This document shows positions 1 through 8,441 of a stretch of 64,000 bases of DNA, one piece after another; positions within the stretch are counted from its first letter, which is position 1, and each line of letters starts with the position of its first letter. The DNA is from Candidatus Rokuibacteriota bacterium (GTDB lineage: Bacteria; Methylomirabilota; Methylomirabilia; Rokubacteriales; CSP1-6), in the NCBI GenBank assembly GCA_003220345.1, contig QHSC01000080.1, positions 1 to 64,000 on the forward strand, given 5' to 3'. A program made the translations under genes and the position numbers. The notes under the pieces are model-generated. The model saw only the letters and a program-made list of their open reading frames with translations, searched no databases and was not told where the DNA came from.

Positions 1-58
1 GGGAGATAAAGCCAAACCCCTTCGCATCGTTGAACCACTTCACGCTTCCCTGAGCCAT
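1..58 (-). CDS. Cold-shock protein CspA family, N-terminal part (cut by the window edge)
   Basis: The visible 19 residues open [19 protein letters not shown], the start of the CspA OB-fold with the RNP1-type KGFGFI motif. CspA proteins bind single-stranded RNA or DNA as RNA chaperones; this one is presumed to do the same. The ATG is at 58 and the gene runs off the left edge. The nucleotide sequence is nearly identical to the start of the csp gene at 32587, and the similarity continues through the whole 5' leader, so the two are recent duplicates or are under strong selection. Residue 15 is F here and Y in the other two copies. Confidence 0.93.
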   Translation of the reverse strand, partial: MAQGSVKWFNDAKGFGFIS

Positions 59-250
59 TTCTACGACCTCTTTCTTTGAGGCATACCGCCTCGGTGATGC
101 CCCGTCACCATGACGGGGGCGCCCTCCGGAATGGGAGGACAAACAAAAACGCCGCGGGACTTGAGGTCCTCGCGGCGCTGAACTCGATCTCGCGACTTCA
201 TGTTCGCTACCAATCGGTATCCGAGTGAACCTCCTACCAAGCTGTTCCCA
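59..250 (-). promoter_or_regulatory. csp 5' leader, copy 1 (terminator-like hairpin plus downstream hairpins)
   Basis: This is the untranslated region of the left-edge csp gene. Reading the minus strand, a hairpin at 177-150 (CGCCGCG stem, inner GGAC/GTCC, loop CTCAA) is followed at once by a T-rich run (149-142), the layout of an intrinsic terminator, yet it sits about 91 nt before the ATG. Next come a CCTCC/GGAGG hairpin, a CCCCGTC-ATGGT-GACGGGG hairpin (about 112-94) and AGGC/GCCT around 85-75. The same order recurs before the csp genes at 32587 and 33098. I infer a conditional attenuator or thermosensor; no known Rfam class was recognised. Confidence 0.75.
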
Positions 251-255
251 TGATA
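250..255 (-). promoter_or_regulatory. Probable extended -10 promoter of csp copy 1
   Basis: TATCAT on the minus strand is preceded by TGG, giving an extended -10 (TG-N-TATCAT). No good -35 hexamer lies 16-18 nt upstream. The resulting 5' untranslated region would be about 185 nt, close to the leader length expected for the csp gene at 32587. Confidence 0.45.
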
Positions 256-292
256 CCACAGGTCAGCACGAAGGGGCCCACCACTTGCAAAT

Positions 293-317
293 TTCATGGT
301 GCCGAAAGGGGGGATTC
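293..317 (-). repeat. Partial duplicate of the tRNA-Leu 3' end (att-like)
   Basis: About 25 nt match the last bases of the tRNA-Leu gene at 1016-1040, including the acceptor end, the encoded CCA and the flanking TGA, with a one-base insertion and one substitution. Direct repeats of a tRNA 3' end are the usual scar of integrase-mediated insertion. The segment between them (320-1018) holds only the DinB gene. No integrase is seen. Confidence 0.55.
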
Positions 318-388
318 GCTTTGGCCGCGAACTGGAGAATCGTTCCAGGCGCGGGGGAGCAGGGGTGGGGAGGAGGTGCTGCGCGCGC

Positions 389-922
389 TCAGCCGACGCG
401 CGGTGCGCGCACCTCGACATCGTGGTCGGTGAACTCCCAGCGCCAGGGGCCGGTGCCCGGGATGAAAACCTGCATGAGCGCCTCTTCGGCCTGCACGGTG
501 TGCTGCAGGTCATGCGCCGTCCACAGGTTGAGCAGCATGCTCAGCGTGACGACCCCGTACTCGGGGTGGTTGGCGACACGTTCCAGATCGGCCGGGGCGA
601 GGGCGTGGATCAGGCGCGCGTTCTCGCGGCGCAGCTCGGCCAGGGCGTGTACATCGTCACGCGGCGAACGCTCGGGTTCCGGGTTGCTGGGCGCCGAGGG
701 GTCGTAGGGGACAATGTCCTCACCTGCCAGCAGATTGCGCAGGCGGACCGAGAAGAGGTGGCGTTCGGTGAATAGCAGATGCGCCAGGCATTCTGCGGCT
801 GACCATTCGCCCGGCGCGGGGGGTCGTTCGAGCACGTCCGGCGGCACACTCGCCACCAGGTGCTCCCAGCGGGCAACTGTCGTCGACATGACCGATCGTG
901 CCGCGTCCAGCGTGTTTCCCAT
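389..922 (-). CDS. DinB-like domain protein
   Basis: The 177-residue protein has the four-helix DinB/YfiT layout. The opening helix (MGNTLDAARSVM) leads to PAPGEWSAAECLAHLLFTERH near residues 36-57, a typical DinB motif whose histidines help bind a divalent metal, and HDLQH near residue 138 supplies the last histidines. Family members include damage-induced proteins and thiol-dependent metalloenzymes, so the substrate cannot be named. The ATG at 922 follows GGAGGTG eight bases upstream. It lies alone between the tRNA-Leu gene and the csp leader, on the segment flanked by the tRNA 3'-end duplication, so it may have arrived by insertion. Confidence 0.8.
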   Translation of the reverse strand: MGNTLDAARSVMSTTVARWEHLVASVPPDVLERPPAPGEWSAAECLAHLLFTERHLFSVRLRNLLAGEDIVPYDPSAPSNPEPERSPRDDVHALAELRRENARLIHALAPADLERVANHPEYGVVTLSMLLNLWTAHDLQHTVQAEEALMQVFIPGTGPWRWEFTDHDVEVRAPRVG

Positions 923-1018
923 GTTCAGGCACCTCCGTTCCGCTGGCTAGCGGAGCCGTACCGCGCCCGAGTTTTCACGATCAGAGGACACGAAGCGCGA
1001 CGCCCGCTTAGCGATTCA

Positions 1019-1103
<85 letters not shown>

Positions 1104-1117
1104 GCCAGCGAGGGGTG

Positions 1118-1147
1118 AGTATGCCCGGGCCCCTTCGGCCTTGTCAA
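1118..1147 (-). promoter_or_regulatory. Promoter of tRNA-Leu
   Basis: On the minus strand TTGACA (1147-1142) is separated by 18 nt from CATACT (1123-1118). This is a near-consensus housekeeping promoter placing the start about a dozen bases before the tRNA 5' end. Confidence 0.7.
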
Positions 1148-1198
1148 TGAGTCCAGGACGTCGAATGAGCCCAGGACGTCGAATGACCGCAGGACGTC
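1145..1198. repeat. 18-bp tandem repeat, three units
   Basis: Three consecutive 18-bp units start AATGAGTCC, AATGAGCCC and AATGACCGC and all continue with AGGACGTC. They lie between the dppC stop and the tRNA-Leu gene and overlap the tRNA promoter -35. Function unknown; a protein-binding array or simple slippage are both possible. Confidence 0.7.
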
Positions 1199-1249
1199 AC
1201 CAGCCCAGCCGCTCACGCCAGAGGAGCGCGCGCCCAACAGCAGGACGGA

Positions 1250-2146
1250 TCACCGGCCAACACGAATGGCGCGTCCAACTCCAGACTGGCGAAGCCGGGG
1301 ATCGAGGGCGTCCCGGATCCCCTCGCCCACGAGGTTGTAGGAGAGAACCGTGATCAGAATCGCCAACCCGGGGTAGAGGGTGAGCCACCAGGCGTAGGTG
1401 ATCAGGTCTTTGCCGTCGTTGAGGATATTGCCCCAGGTCGCATAGGGGGGCTGGACGCCCAGGCCGAGAAAGGACAGCCCGGACTCGGTCAGGATGGCGG
1501 CGGGAATGCCGAGTGTCATGGCCACGAGCACCGGCGCCATGGCGTTGGGCAGGATATGCCTGAAGATCACGCGCAATGCCCCCGCTCCGATCGACTCCGA
1601 CCAGATGACGAACTCGCGCTCGCGCAGGGCGAGGAACTCCGCGCGCACCAGCCGCGTCACCCCCATCCATCCCGTGAGGCCGATGACGGCCATGATGGTC
1701 CAGATCGAGGGCTTGAGAAAGGCGAGCACGGCCAGGAGCAGGAAGAAGCGCGGGAAGACGAGCATGAGGTCCACGAGCCGCATGATGGTGGCGTCCACGA
1801 CGCCGCCGTGATAGCCCGCGGCGGCCCCGAGCAGGATGCCGATCAGGGTGGCGATGCCCACGGAGACGAATCCCACAGCCAGGGAGATGCGGGAGCCGTG
1901 GAGCAGGCGCGAGAGCACATCGCGCCCGATCTGATCGGTGCCGAGCCAGTGCTTGGCGGAGGGACGGGTCAGGATCTTCTTCATGTCGGGCTTGTTGGGG
2001 TCCCATGGGGCGAGGGCGGGCGCGCACACCGCGATGGCGATGAGGATCCCCACCACCACGGCCCCGCCGCACGCTAGCTGGTTGCGTGAGAAGGTCCGCC
2101 AGAAAAGGCGAAGCTCGCCGCGCCGCGAGCGAGCCGGGCCCGGCAC
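1250..2146 (-). CDS. dppC: Dipeptide/oligopeptide ABC transporter permease, DppC type
   Basis: The 298-residue inner-membrane permease begins with a DppC-type cytoplasmic lead and a first membrane helix near residues 24-50, then NxP and WLGTDQIGRDVLSRLLHG (residues 67-84), the OppC/DppC N-terminal signature. The EAA loop that contacts the ATPase lies near residues 175-200 (ESIGAGALRVIFRHILPN). It pairs with DppB directly upstream to form the channel for peptides or related solutes delivered by the binding protein. GTG start at 2146, just after the dppB stop. No ATPase gene (DppD/F) follows, so these are supplied elsewhere. Confidence 0.9.
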   Translation of the reverse strand: MPGPARSRRGELRLFWRTFSRNQLACGGAVVVGILIAIAVCAPALAPWDPNKPDMKKILTRPSAKHWLGTDQIGRDVLSRLLHGSRISLAVGFVSVGIATLIGILLGAAAGYHGGVVDATIMRLVDLMLVFPRFFLLLAVLAFLKPSIWTIMAVIGLTGWMGVTRLVRAEFLALREREFVIWSESIGAGALRVIFRHILPNAMAPVLVAMTLGIPAAILTESGLSFLGLGVQPPYATWGNILNDGKDLITYAWWLTLYPGLAILITVLSYNLVGEGIRDALDPRLRQSGVGRAIRVGR

Positions 2147-2147
2147 G

Positions 2148-3140
2148 TCAGCGCCGCCGACGCCGGGACGAGAAGCGGATGCGTGGATCCACCACCCCGT
2201 ACGCGAGATCGGCGAAGAGGTTGGCGAGAAGCGTCAGGCTCGCCACGATGACGAGATTGCCCATGATGACGGGGTAGTCGCGCGCGAACACCGACTGGAC
2301 CATGAGCTGCCCCATGCCCGGGATGGCGAAGATGCTCTCGATGATGATGCTGCCGCCGATGAGACCGGGCAGGGAGAGCCCGAGGATGGTGACCACGGGC
2401 AGGAGCGCGTTGCGAAGGGCGTGCTTGCCGATGACCACGGGCTCGGCCAGTCCCTTGGCGCGGGCGGTCTGGACATAGTCCTGACGGATCACCTCGAGCA
2501 TGCTCTGGCGCATGTAGCGCGAGAGTCCCGCGAGACCGCCGAAGGCAGCCACGGCCACGGGCAGGAAGAGATGGCTCACGAAGTCCCACTGCTGGCGCCA
2601 GAAGGTCATGTACTCGTAGTTGAGCGACCGGAGCCCGGAAATCGGCAACCAATCGAGGTTGACCCCGAAGAGGATCATCAGGAGCAAGGCCAGCCAGAAG
2701 TCGGGCGTGGCGAAGCCGATGAAGACGAAGATCGTCGTGATCTTGTCGAAGAGCGAGTATTGCCGCGTGGCCGAGGCGACCCCGATGGGAATGGCCAGGG
2801 TGAAGATGATCAGGAGCTGGAGGATGTTCAGGAAGAGCGTGATGGGCAGGCGCTCGCCGATCTTCGCCAGGACGGGCCTCGCGTCGGGCTGGAAGGAGCG
2901 GCCGAAGTCCAGGCGAACGATCCGGCTCAGCCATCTCCAGTACTGGACGTGAAAGGGCTTGTCGAGACCGAACTCCTCGTTGAGCTTCTGAACGAGCTTG
3001 GGGTCCTGCCCCGTTTCCTCGCTGCGAAGGTAGTCGAAGGGCCCGCCCGGGGCCAGCTGGATGACGAGGAAGGAGATGAAGGTGATCCCGATGAGGAGCG
3101 GGATCGCCAGCACCAGCCGGCGGAGGGCGAAGAGGGCCAT
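2148..3140 (-). CDS. dppB: Dipeptide/oligopeptide ABC transporter permease, DppB type
   Basis: The 330-residue permease has the DppB opening ([29 protein letters not shown], residues 6-34), six predicted membrane segments and the EAA loop near residues 220-245 ([22 protein letters not shown]). The ATG at 3140 directly abuts the stop of the binding-protein gene. The order binding protein, dppB, dppC is the standard half-operon, with ATPase genes missing here. The exact substrate (peptide, nickel or glutathione-like) cannot be read from the permease. Confidence 0.9.
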   Translation of the reverse strand: MALFALRRLVLAIPLLIGITFISFLVIQLAPGGPFDYLRSEETGQDPKLVQKLNEEFGLDKPFHVQYWRWLSRIVRLDFGRSFQPDARPVLAKIGERLPITLFLNILQLLIIFTLAIPIGVASATRQYSLFDKITTIFVFIGFATPDFWLALLLMILFGVNLDWLPISGLRSLNYEYMTFWRQQWDFVSHLFLPVAVAAFGGLAGLSRYMRQSMLEVIRQDYVQTARAKGLAEPVVIGKHALRNALLPVVTILGLSLPGLIGGSIIIESIFAIPGMGQLMVQSVFARDYPVIMGNLVIVASLTLLANLFADLAYGVVDPRIRFSSRRRRR

Positions 3141-4808
3141 CTAGGGCGAAGCGTACCGCTGCAGCGACTTCGGCACGAACCAGTCGATGAAGTTGTAGTC
3201 GATGCCGGCCGGCTCGACCTTGATGCCCCGCATGCGTGAGGTGACCACGGGCAAGGTCTCCCGGAAGTACAGGAACACATACGGCTGGTCCTCGGCCAGG
3301 ATCTGCTGGATCCGGTGATACGTGGCCACGCGCTCCTGCTGGTGGCAGGTGGCCCGGCCCTTTTCGAGCAGCGCATCGACCTCGGGGTTCGCGTAGGAGA
3401 AGGAGTTGAGCTGGTCGGGACCGTTCTGGGTGGAATGCCACACCGCGTACTGGTCGGGGTCGACCCCCGTCCCCCAGCCGAGCACGATGGCGTCGAAGCG
3501 CTTCTGCTTGATGTATTCCTTGAGGAGGGCGGCCCACTCGATGGTCTGGATATCCGTCTGGACGCCGATCTCCTTGAGCCGCTGCTGGATGATCTCGGCG
3601 ACCTTCTTGCGCTCCTCGTTGCCCTGATTGGTCCGGATGGTGAAGCTGAACGGCTGCCCCTCCTTGTTTCGGAGGATCCCGTCCCCGTTCCGATCGGTCC
3701 ACCCCGCCGCGGCCAGGAGCGCCCTCGCCTTGGTCGGGCTGAACTCGTAGCGCTTGACCTTGTCGGTATAGGCCCAGGTGCCAGGTCGATACGGCCCCGT
3801 CGCCTCGCGCCCCAACCCCATCACCACGCCCTCGATCAGCTCCGCCTTGTTGATGGCGTGCGCGAAGGCCTGCCGGACGCGCCGATCCTTGAATCTCTCG
3901 TCCTTCAAGTTGAACCCGAGGTACGTATAGCGGTTGGCCGCGTAGTGATACTTGTTGTAGTCCTTGTTGAAGGCCGGGTAGCCCGTCTGGCGCTCGTACT
4001 GGATGGCCGTGAGCTCGGCCATGTCCACGCCCTTGGCCTTGAGCTCGAGAAAGATGGTCGCCTGGCTGGGAATGATGCGGTAGACGATGCGGCCGATGTA
4101 GGGCCGTCCCTCGATGTAGTAATCTTTGGTCGGCACCAGCACGACCTTCTCGCCGCTCTTCCACTCGTGGAACCGGTACGGCCCCGTGCCCACGGGCTTC
4201 AGGTTCTGGGGCGCCTCGCGGAGCTTGCCCTCCTCGACGGCCTTCTCGAGCAGGTGCCTGGGTAGCATGGACTGGCCCCAGCTCCCCAGCGCCTTGGCGA
4301 AGGGCTGGGCATACGTGACGCGCACCGTGTACGGGTCGAGGGCCTGCACCTCCTTGACGGGCTCGAAGTCGTCTCGATAGGCCGTGGGCGTCTTGGGGTT
4401 CATCATGGCTTTGTACGTGAAGATCACGTCGTCCGCCGTGAAGGGACGACCGTCGTGCCACTTCACGTTCTTTCTGAGCTTGAAGGTCAAGGTCAGGCAG
4501 TCCTTGCTGAAGTGCCAGGATTCCGCGATCGAGGGCGCCCAGTTGAGGTCCTTGTCGAGCTGGACGAGCCCGTCGTAGATGAGGTTGCCGACCGTGTGCG
4601 ACGCGCTGTCCGAGGTGATATTGGGTATGAGGCCCGTGATGTCGCCGATCGAAGCGTGGACGAAAGTGTCGCCGGCCGCCGGCTTCTCGCCGGCCCCGGC
4701 CGCGTCCTGAGCCGCGACCTCGCTCACGCGCGCGTCACGGCCCTCGAAGGCTGCGAGGGCAACCAGCGTGGCGAGCGCGATCAGGGCAGCCGCCCGCAGG
4801 GTGCGCAT
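3141..4808 (-). CDS. Peptide ABC transporter substrate-binding protein (SBP_bac_5 family)
   Basis: The 555-residue periplasmic receptor has a signal peptide over about residues 1-20 (MRTLRAAALIALATLVALAA) without an obvious lipobox. The family 5 core follows: NLIYDGLVQLDKDLNW, then LTFKLRKNVKWHDGRPFTADDV near residues 108-130, and GTGPYRFHEW. It binds the solute and hands it to DppBC. The preceding codon at 4811 is GTG, but ATG at 4808 overlaps the secG stop as TGATG and is preferred. This coupling suggests the dpp genes are transcribed as an extension of the gap-pgk-tpiA-secG operon. Confidence 0.9.
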   Translation of the reverse strand: MRTLRAAALIALATLVALAAFEGRDARVSEVAAQDAAGAGEKPAAGDTFVHASIGDITGLIPNITSDSASHTVGNLIYDGLVQLDKDLNWAPSIAESWHFSKDCLTLTFKLRKNVKWHDGRPFTADDVIFTYKAMMNPKTPTAYRDDFEPVKEVQALDPYTVRVTYAQPFAKALGSWGQSMLPRHLLEKAVEEGKLREAPQNLKPVGTGPYRFHEWKSGEKVVLVPTKDYYIEGRPYIGRIVYRIIPSQATIFLELKAKGVDMAELTAIQYERQTGYPAFNKDYNKYHYAANRYTYLGFNLKDERFKDRRVRQAFAHAINKAELIEGVVMGLGREATGPYRPGTWAYTDKVKRYEFSPTKARALLAAAGWTDRNGDGILRNKEGQPFSFTIRTNQGNEERKKVAEIIQQRLKEIGVQTDIQTIEWAALLKEYIKQKRFDAIVLGWGTGVDPDQYAVWHSTQNGPDQLNSFSYANPEVDALLEKGRATCHQQERVATYHRIQQILAEDQPYVFLYFRETLPVVTSRMRGIKVEPAGIDYNFIDWFVPKSLQRYASP

Positions 4809-5131
4809 CACTTCTTCTCCGGTGTCTGAACGGGCGCGGGGGCGGGCGCGGGCGTGCCGTCGGTGCGGGCGGGCGCGGAGGCGGGCATGATCGTGCTCGC
4901 CTTCTTGTGCGCGAGGACGGCCAGGGAGAACGAGGTGACCATGAAGATGACGGCGACCGCCGTGGTGATCTTGCCGAGCACCGTCGGCGTGCCCATGGAG
5001 CCGAACACGGCCTGGCTGCCGCTGCCCCCGAAGGCCGAGCCGATGTCCGCGCCCTTGCCTGCCTGCAGCAGCACCAGCCCGATGATGATCAAGCTGACGA
5101 TGACGTGGATGATGACGACGAAGGTGAACAT
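4808..5131 (-). CDS. secG: Preprotein translocase subunit SecG
   Basis: The 107-residue protein has two membrane helices (residues 3-21 and about 55-75) around the glycine-rich loop GKGADIGSAFGGSGSQAVFGS characteristic of SecG. A low-complexity Ala-Pro tail ends the protein. SecG assists SecYEG in moving unfolded proteins across the inner membrane. The ATG at 5131 replaces an upstream start that would overlap tpiA. The tpiA-secG order is common in many bacteria. Confidence 0.93.
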   Translation of the reverse strand: MFTFVVIIHVIVSLIIIGLVLLQAGKGADIGSAFGGSGSQAVFGSMGTPTVLGKITTAVAVIFMVTSFSLAVLAHKKASTIMPASAPARTDGTPAPAPAPVQTPEKK

Positions 5132-5138
5132 GCCCCGG

Positions 5139-5918
5139 TCACTCCTTTGCTGGGCCACCCTTGGCGGCCGACTTCCTGGCGATGGTGATGAAGCCTGGTG
5201 CCTGCAGGGAGGCGCCGCCGACGAGCGCGCCGTCGATGTCGGGCTCCTGGGTGAGGGCCGCCGCATTGTCGGCCTTCACGCTGCCGCCGTAGAGGATCCG
5301 GAGCGACTGCGCGACTTCCTTGGAGGCGAGCTCGGAGACGAGGCCGCGGAGATAGCCGTGCACTTCCGCGGCCTGCGCGGGGGTGGCGTTGACGCCCGTG
5401 CCGATGGCCCACACCGGCTCATAGGCGAGCAGGCACCGCTCCATCTGAGGGGAGCCGAGGCCGGCGAGGCCGGCGCGGAGCTGGCCCTCGACCACGGTGA
5501 AGGTCAGCCCCTGCCGCCGCTCTTCGGCCGTCTCTCCCACGCAGAGGAGCGGGGTGAGCCCGTGCCGGAGCGCCGCCGCCACCTTGCGGTTGATCTCCTC
5601 GTCGGTCTCGCGGAAGAGATGACGCCGCTCGGAGTGACCGAGGATGACGAGACGGCAACGGAGCTCCACGAGCATGACGGGGGAGATCTCGCCCGTGAAG
5701 GCGCCCTTGTCCTCCCAGTGGGCGTTCTGCGCTCCCCAGCCGATGGGCGAGCCCGCGAGGACCTCAGCCACCGCGGGCAGCGCAGTGAAGGGCGGACAGA
5801 CCACCACTTCCACCCCGCGCGGCCGCTTGAGCCCGTCGCGCACGGCGAGGGCGAGCTCCCGCGCTTCGGCGATTCCCCCGTGCATCTTCCAGTTGCCGAC
5901 GACGAGGGGCGTCCGCAT
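5139..5918 (-). CDS. tpiA: Triosephosphate isomerase
   Basis: The 259-residue TIM barrel interconverts dihydroxyacetone phosphate and glyceraldehyde 3-phosphate. Catalytic residues are visible: N9 and K11 in GNWKM, H95 in LGHSERR and E167 in YEPVWAIGTG, with the phosphate-gripping GGSV near residue 215. The ATG overlaps the pgk stop as TGATG, so translation is probably coupled. Length is normal for the family. Confidence 0.97.
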   Translation of the reverse strand: MRTPLVVGNWKMHGGIAEARELALAVRDGLKRPRGVEVVVCPPFTALPAVAEVLAGSPIGWGAQNAHWEDKGAFTGEISPVMLVELRCRLVILGHSERRHLFRETDEEINRKVAAALRHGLTPLLCVGETAEERRQGLTFTVVEGQLRAGLAGLGSPQMERCLLAYEPVWAIGTGVNATPAQAAEVHGYLRGLVSELASKEVAQSLRILYGGSVKADNAAALTQEPDIDGALVGGASLQAPGFITIARKSAAKGGPAKE

Positions 5919-7105
5919 CAGGCCGCCTCGTCGAGAGCGGCCACACCCGGCAGCGTCCGCCCCTCGAGGAACTCGAGAAAGGCCCCGCCTGCCGTCGAGA
6001 TGTAGCCGATCCTCTCCGCCACCCCCGCCTGATGGACGGCCGCGATGGTGTCACCGCCCCCGATGACGGAGAAGGCGGCGGAGCTCGCCACCGCGCGAGC
6101 CGTGCCGAGGGTGCCCGCGGAGAAGGGCGCCTTCTCGAAGACGCCCAGCGGCCCATTCCACACGATGGTCCGGGCGGAGGCCAGGGTGGCCGCGAACTGG
6201 GCGACGGTGACGGGACCGATGTCGAGCCCCATGAGGTCGCGGGGCATCTCTCGGACGCTCGCCACGCGAATGCCCGCCACGCTGTCCGGGCCCGGCGCTA
6301 CCACGAGGTCCACGGGCAATCGCACACGCACGCCGAGGGCGCGGGCGCGCCCGAGGATCGCCCGGGCGGCTTCGACCCGGTCGGGCTCGAGAAGCGAGCG
6401 CCCCACACCGTGCCCGAGGGCGACGAGAAAGGTATAGGCCATGCCGCCGCCGATGAGGACGGCGTCGACGCGCGCGAGCAGATGCTCGACGAGGCCGAGC
6501 TTGTCGGAGACCTTGGCGCCGCCCAGCACGGCCATGAAGGGACGCTCGGGGCTCTCGAAGATGCGCCCGAGGGCCTCGAGCTCGCGCGCCATGAGAAGAC
6601 CCGCCGCCGCGGGATGCAGGATGCGAGCGATCCCCTCCGTGGAGGCATGGGCGCGATGGGCGGCGGCGAAGGCGTCATTCACATAGACGTCGGCCAGGGA
6701 GGCGAGCCGGCGCGCGAAGCCGGGATCGTTGGCCTCCTCCTCGGCGTGAAAGCGCAGGTTCTCGAGCAGCACCACCTCGCCCGGCTTGAGGGCGGCCGCG
6801 GCGGCCTCGACCTCGGGCCCGACGCAATCGGGCAGGAGAGGAACGGGGCGGCCGAGCAGCTCCTCGAGCTTGATCGCGACCGGGCGGAGCGAATAGTGGG
6901 GGTCTGGTGTGCCCTTGGGGCGCCCGAGATGTGAGGCGAGCAGGACGGCAGCGCCCGCCTTGAGACACAGCTCGATGGTGGGGAGGGCGGCGCGTATGCG
7001 CGTGTCTTCGGCGACGCGCCCGTCCTCCAGCGGGACATTGAAGTCCACGCGGAGGAACACGCGCTTTCCCGCGAGCTCCACGCGATCGACGGTGAGCTTC
7101 GACAA
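5918..7105 (-). CDS. pgk: Phosphoglycerate kinase
   Basis: The 395-residue enzyme transfers phosphate between 1,3-bisphosphoglycerate and ADP. The N-terminal GKRVFLRVDFNVPL, the ASHLGRPKG substrate loop and the C-terminal GGGDTIAAV nucleotide loop are all present. The start is TTG at 7105, two bases after the gap stop; the deduced N-terminus SKLTVDRVELAGKRV fits the family start, and the next in-frame GTG would remove conserved sequence. TTG may keep its translation below that of gap. Confidence 0.96.
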   Translation of the reverse strand: MSKLTVDRVELAGKRVFLRVDFNVPLEDGRVAEDTRIRAALPTIELCLKAGAAVLLASHLGRPKGTPDPHYSLRPVAIKLEELLGRPVPLLPDCVGPEVEAAAAALKPGEVVLLENLRFHAEEEANDPGFARRLASLADVYVNDAFAAAHRAHASTEGIARILHPAAAGLLMARELEALGRIFESPERPFMAVLGGAKVSDKLGLVEHLLARVDAVLIGGGMAYTFLVALGHGVGRSLLEPDRVEAARAILGRARALGVRVRLPVDLVVAPGPDSVAGIRVASVREMPRDLMGLDIGPVTVAQFAATLASARTIVWNGPLGVFEKAPFSAGTLGTARAVASSAAFSVIGGGDTIAAVHQAGVAERIGYISTAGGAFLEFLEGRTLPGVAALDEAA

Positions 7106-7106
7106 G

Positions 7107-8111
7107 CTAGAGCGACTTCGACATGTACCGGATAAGGTCTTTCACCCGATTCGAGTAGCCCCACTCGTTGTCGTACCACGCGAGGACCTTGACCATGCTG
7201 CCGTCGATGACCGCGGTCGAGGCGAGGTCCACGATGGAGGAGTGCGGGTTGCCGTTGAAGTCCACGGAGACGAGCTCCTCATCCGTGGCGTCGAGGATGC
7301 CGTGCAAAGGCCCGCTCGCCGCGGCCCGGAAGGCGTCGTTGACCGCCTGGGCGCTCGCCGGCTTCTCGAGCTCGGCGGTGAGGTCGACCACGGAGACATT
7401 GGCGGTGGGCACGCGGATAGCGAGCCCGTCGAGCTTGCCCTTGAGCTGGGGCAGCACGAGCCCCACCGCGGTGGCCGCGCCCGTGGTCGTCGGGATCATG
7501 CTCACCGCGCCGGCGCGCGCGCGGCGGAGATCCTTGTGCGGGAAGTCGTGGATGGGCTGGTCATTGGTGTAGGAATGCACGGTGGACGCGAAGCCCCGCT
7601 TGATGCCGAAATTGTCGAGCAGCACCTTGGCCACGGTGGCGAGGCAATTGGTCGTGCACGAGGCGTTCGAGACGAGCTCATGACGGGCGGGATCGTACTT
7701 CTGCTCGTTGACCCCCAGGACGATCGTGATGTCCGGATCCTTGGCGGGCGCCGTGATCACCACCTTCTTGGCCCCGGCCTGGAGGTGCTTGGTCGTGGTC
7801 GCCTTGTCCCGGAAGACGCCGGTGGACTCGACCACGATGTCCACCCCGAGCTCGCTCCAGGGCAATGCCGCGGGGTCCTTGGCGGAGCACACGCGCACCT
7901 CGCGGCCATTGACGAAGATGGCCTCGCCCTTGTGGGTGACCTCGGCGTTGAGGATGCCGTGGACGGAGTCGTACTTGAGCAGGTGGGCCAGGGTCTTGGC
8001 ATCCGCCAGGTCATTGACGGCGACCACCTCGAGCTCCGGCGCCGTGAGCGCCGCGCGGAAAAAGACCCGGCCGATACGCCCGAATCCGTTGACGCCGACT
8101 CGCACACCCAT
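7107..8111 (-). CDS. gap: Glyceraldehyde-3-phosphate dehydrogenase, type I
   Basis: The 334-residue NAD-linked enzyme carries the Rossmann opening VGVNGFGRIGR, catalytic C152 in SNASCTTNCLA and the conserved WYDNEWGYSNR near the C-terminus. It oxidises glyceraldehyde 3-phosphate in glycolysis or runs in reverse in gluconeogenesis. The ATG at 8111 (MGVRVG) follows AAGGAG; a longer upstream reading would overlap the promoter and is rejected. It is first in the gap-pgk-tpiA-secG operon. Confidence 0.97.
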   Translation of the reverse strand: MGVRVGVNGFGRIGRVFFRAALTAPELEVVAVNDLADAKTLAHLLKYDSVHGILNAEVTHKGEAIFVNGREVRVCSAKDPAALPWSELGVDIVVESTGVFRDKATTTKHLQAGAKKVVITAPAKDPDITIVLGVNEQKYDPARHELVSNASCTTNCLATVAKVLLDNFGIKRGFASTVHSYTNDQPIHDFPHKDLRRARAGAVSMIPTTTGAATAVGLVLPQLKGKLDGLAIRVPTANVSVVDLTAELEKPASAQAVNDAFRAAASGPLHGILDATDEELVSVDFNGNPHSSIVDLASTAVIDGSMVKVLAWYDNEWGYSNRVKDLIRYMSKSL

Positions 8112-8172
8112 GATGGACTCCTTGATGGTGATAATTGAGGATTGGCGATGACTTCCGCCTACTGGGACCCTG

Positions 8173-8202
8173 ATTATAGGGGCCAAGCGCGGGGGGGCGC
8201 AA
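8173..8202 (-). promoter_or_regulatory. Promoter of the gap operon
   Basis: A perfect TATAAT (8178-8173 on the minus strand) lies 18 nt after TTGCGC (8202-8197). It gives an untranslated region of about 55 nt before gap. It sits directly beside the end of the 200-bp palindromic repeat. Confidence 0.75.
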
Positions 8203-8224
8203 GCATCTACCGGGCACGGTACGG

Positions 8225-8425
8225 GGCCAAGTTCCGAGCCACATCTGCTCAGCCCTCGCCTAGGGCTTTTCCCTCAGCTCGAACCACCACGCCCGAGGGA
8301 GCCGGCAACGCGAGGCGTACGTAGGTGTACGTTGAGCGTTGCTGGCGACCGAGAACGCGGCCGTTCGAGCCGAGCCGCTCTGCCGCGAGGCGAGAGCTAA
8401 ATAGAACTGGCGAAGGAAATTGGCC
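8225..8425. repeat. About 200-bp near-palindromic dispersed repeat, copy 1
   Basis: The segment from GGCCAAG to TTGGCC is an imperfect inverted repeat: left-arm words CTCAGCTCGAAC and CGAGG recur reverse-complemented on the right (GTTCGAGC, GCCGCGAGG), around a centre with GAGGCGTACGT and GTGTACGTTGAG. It would fold into one long hairpin. A second copy of the same length and order is at 39559-39762. It fills most of the gap between gap and comF and contains no convincing ORF. Confidence 0.85.
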
Positions 8426-8441
8426 GCGTAACCTGCCCGGG

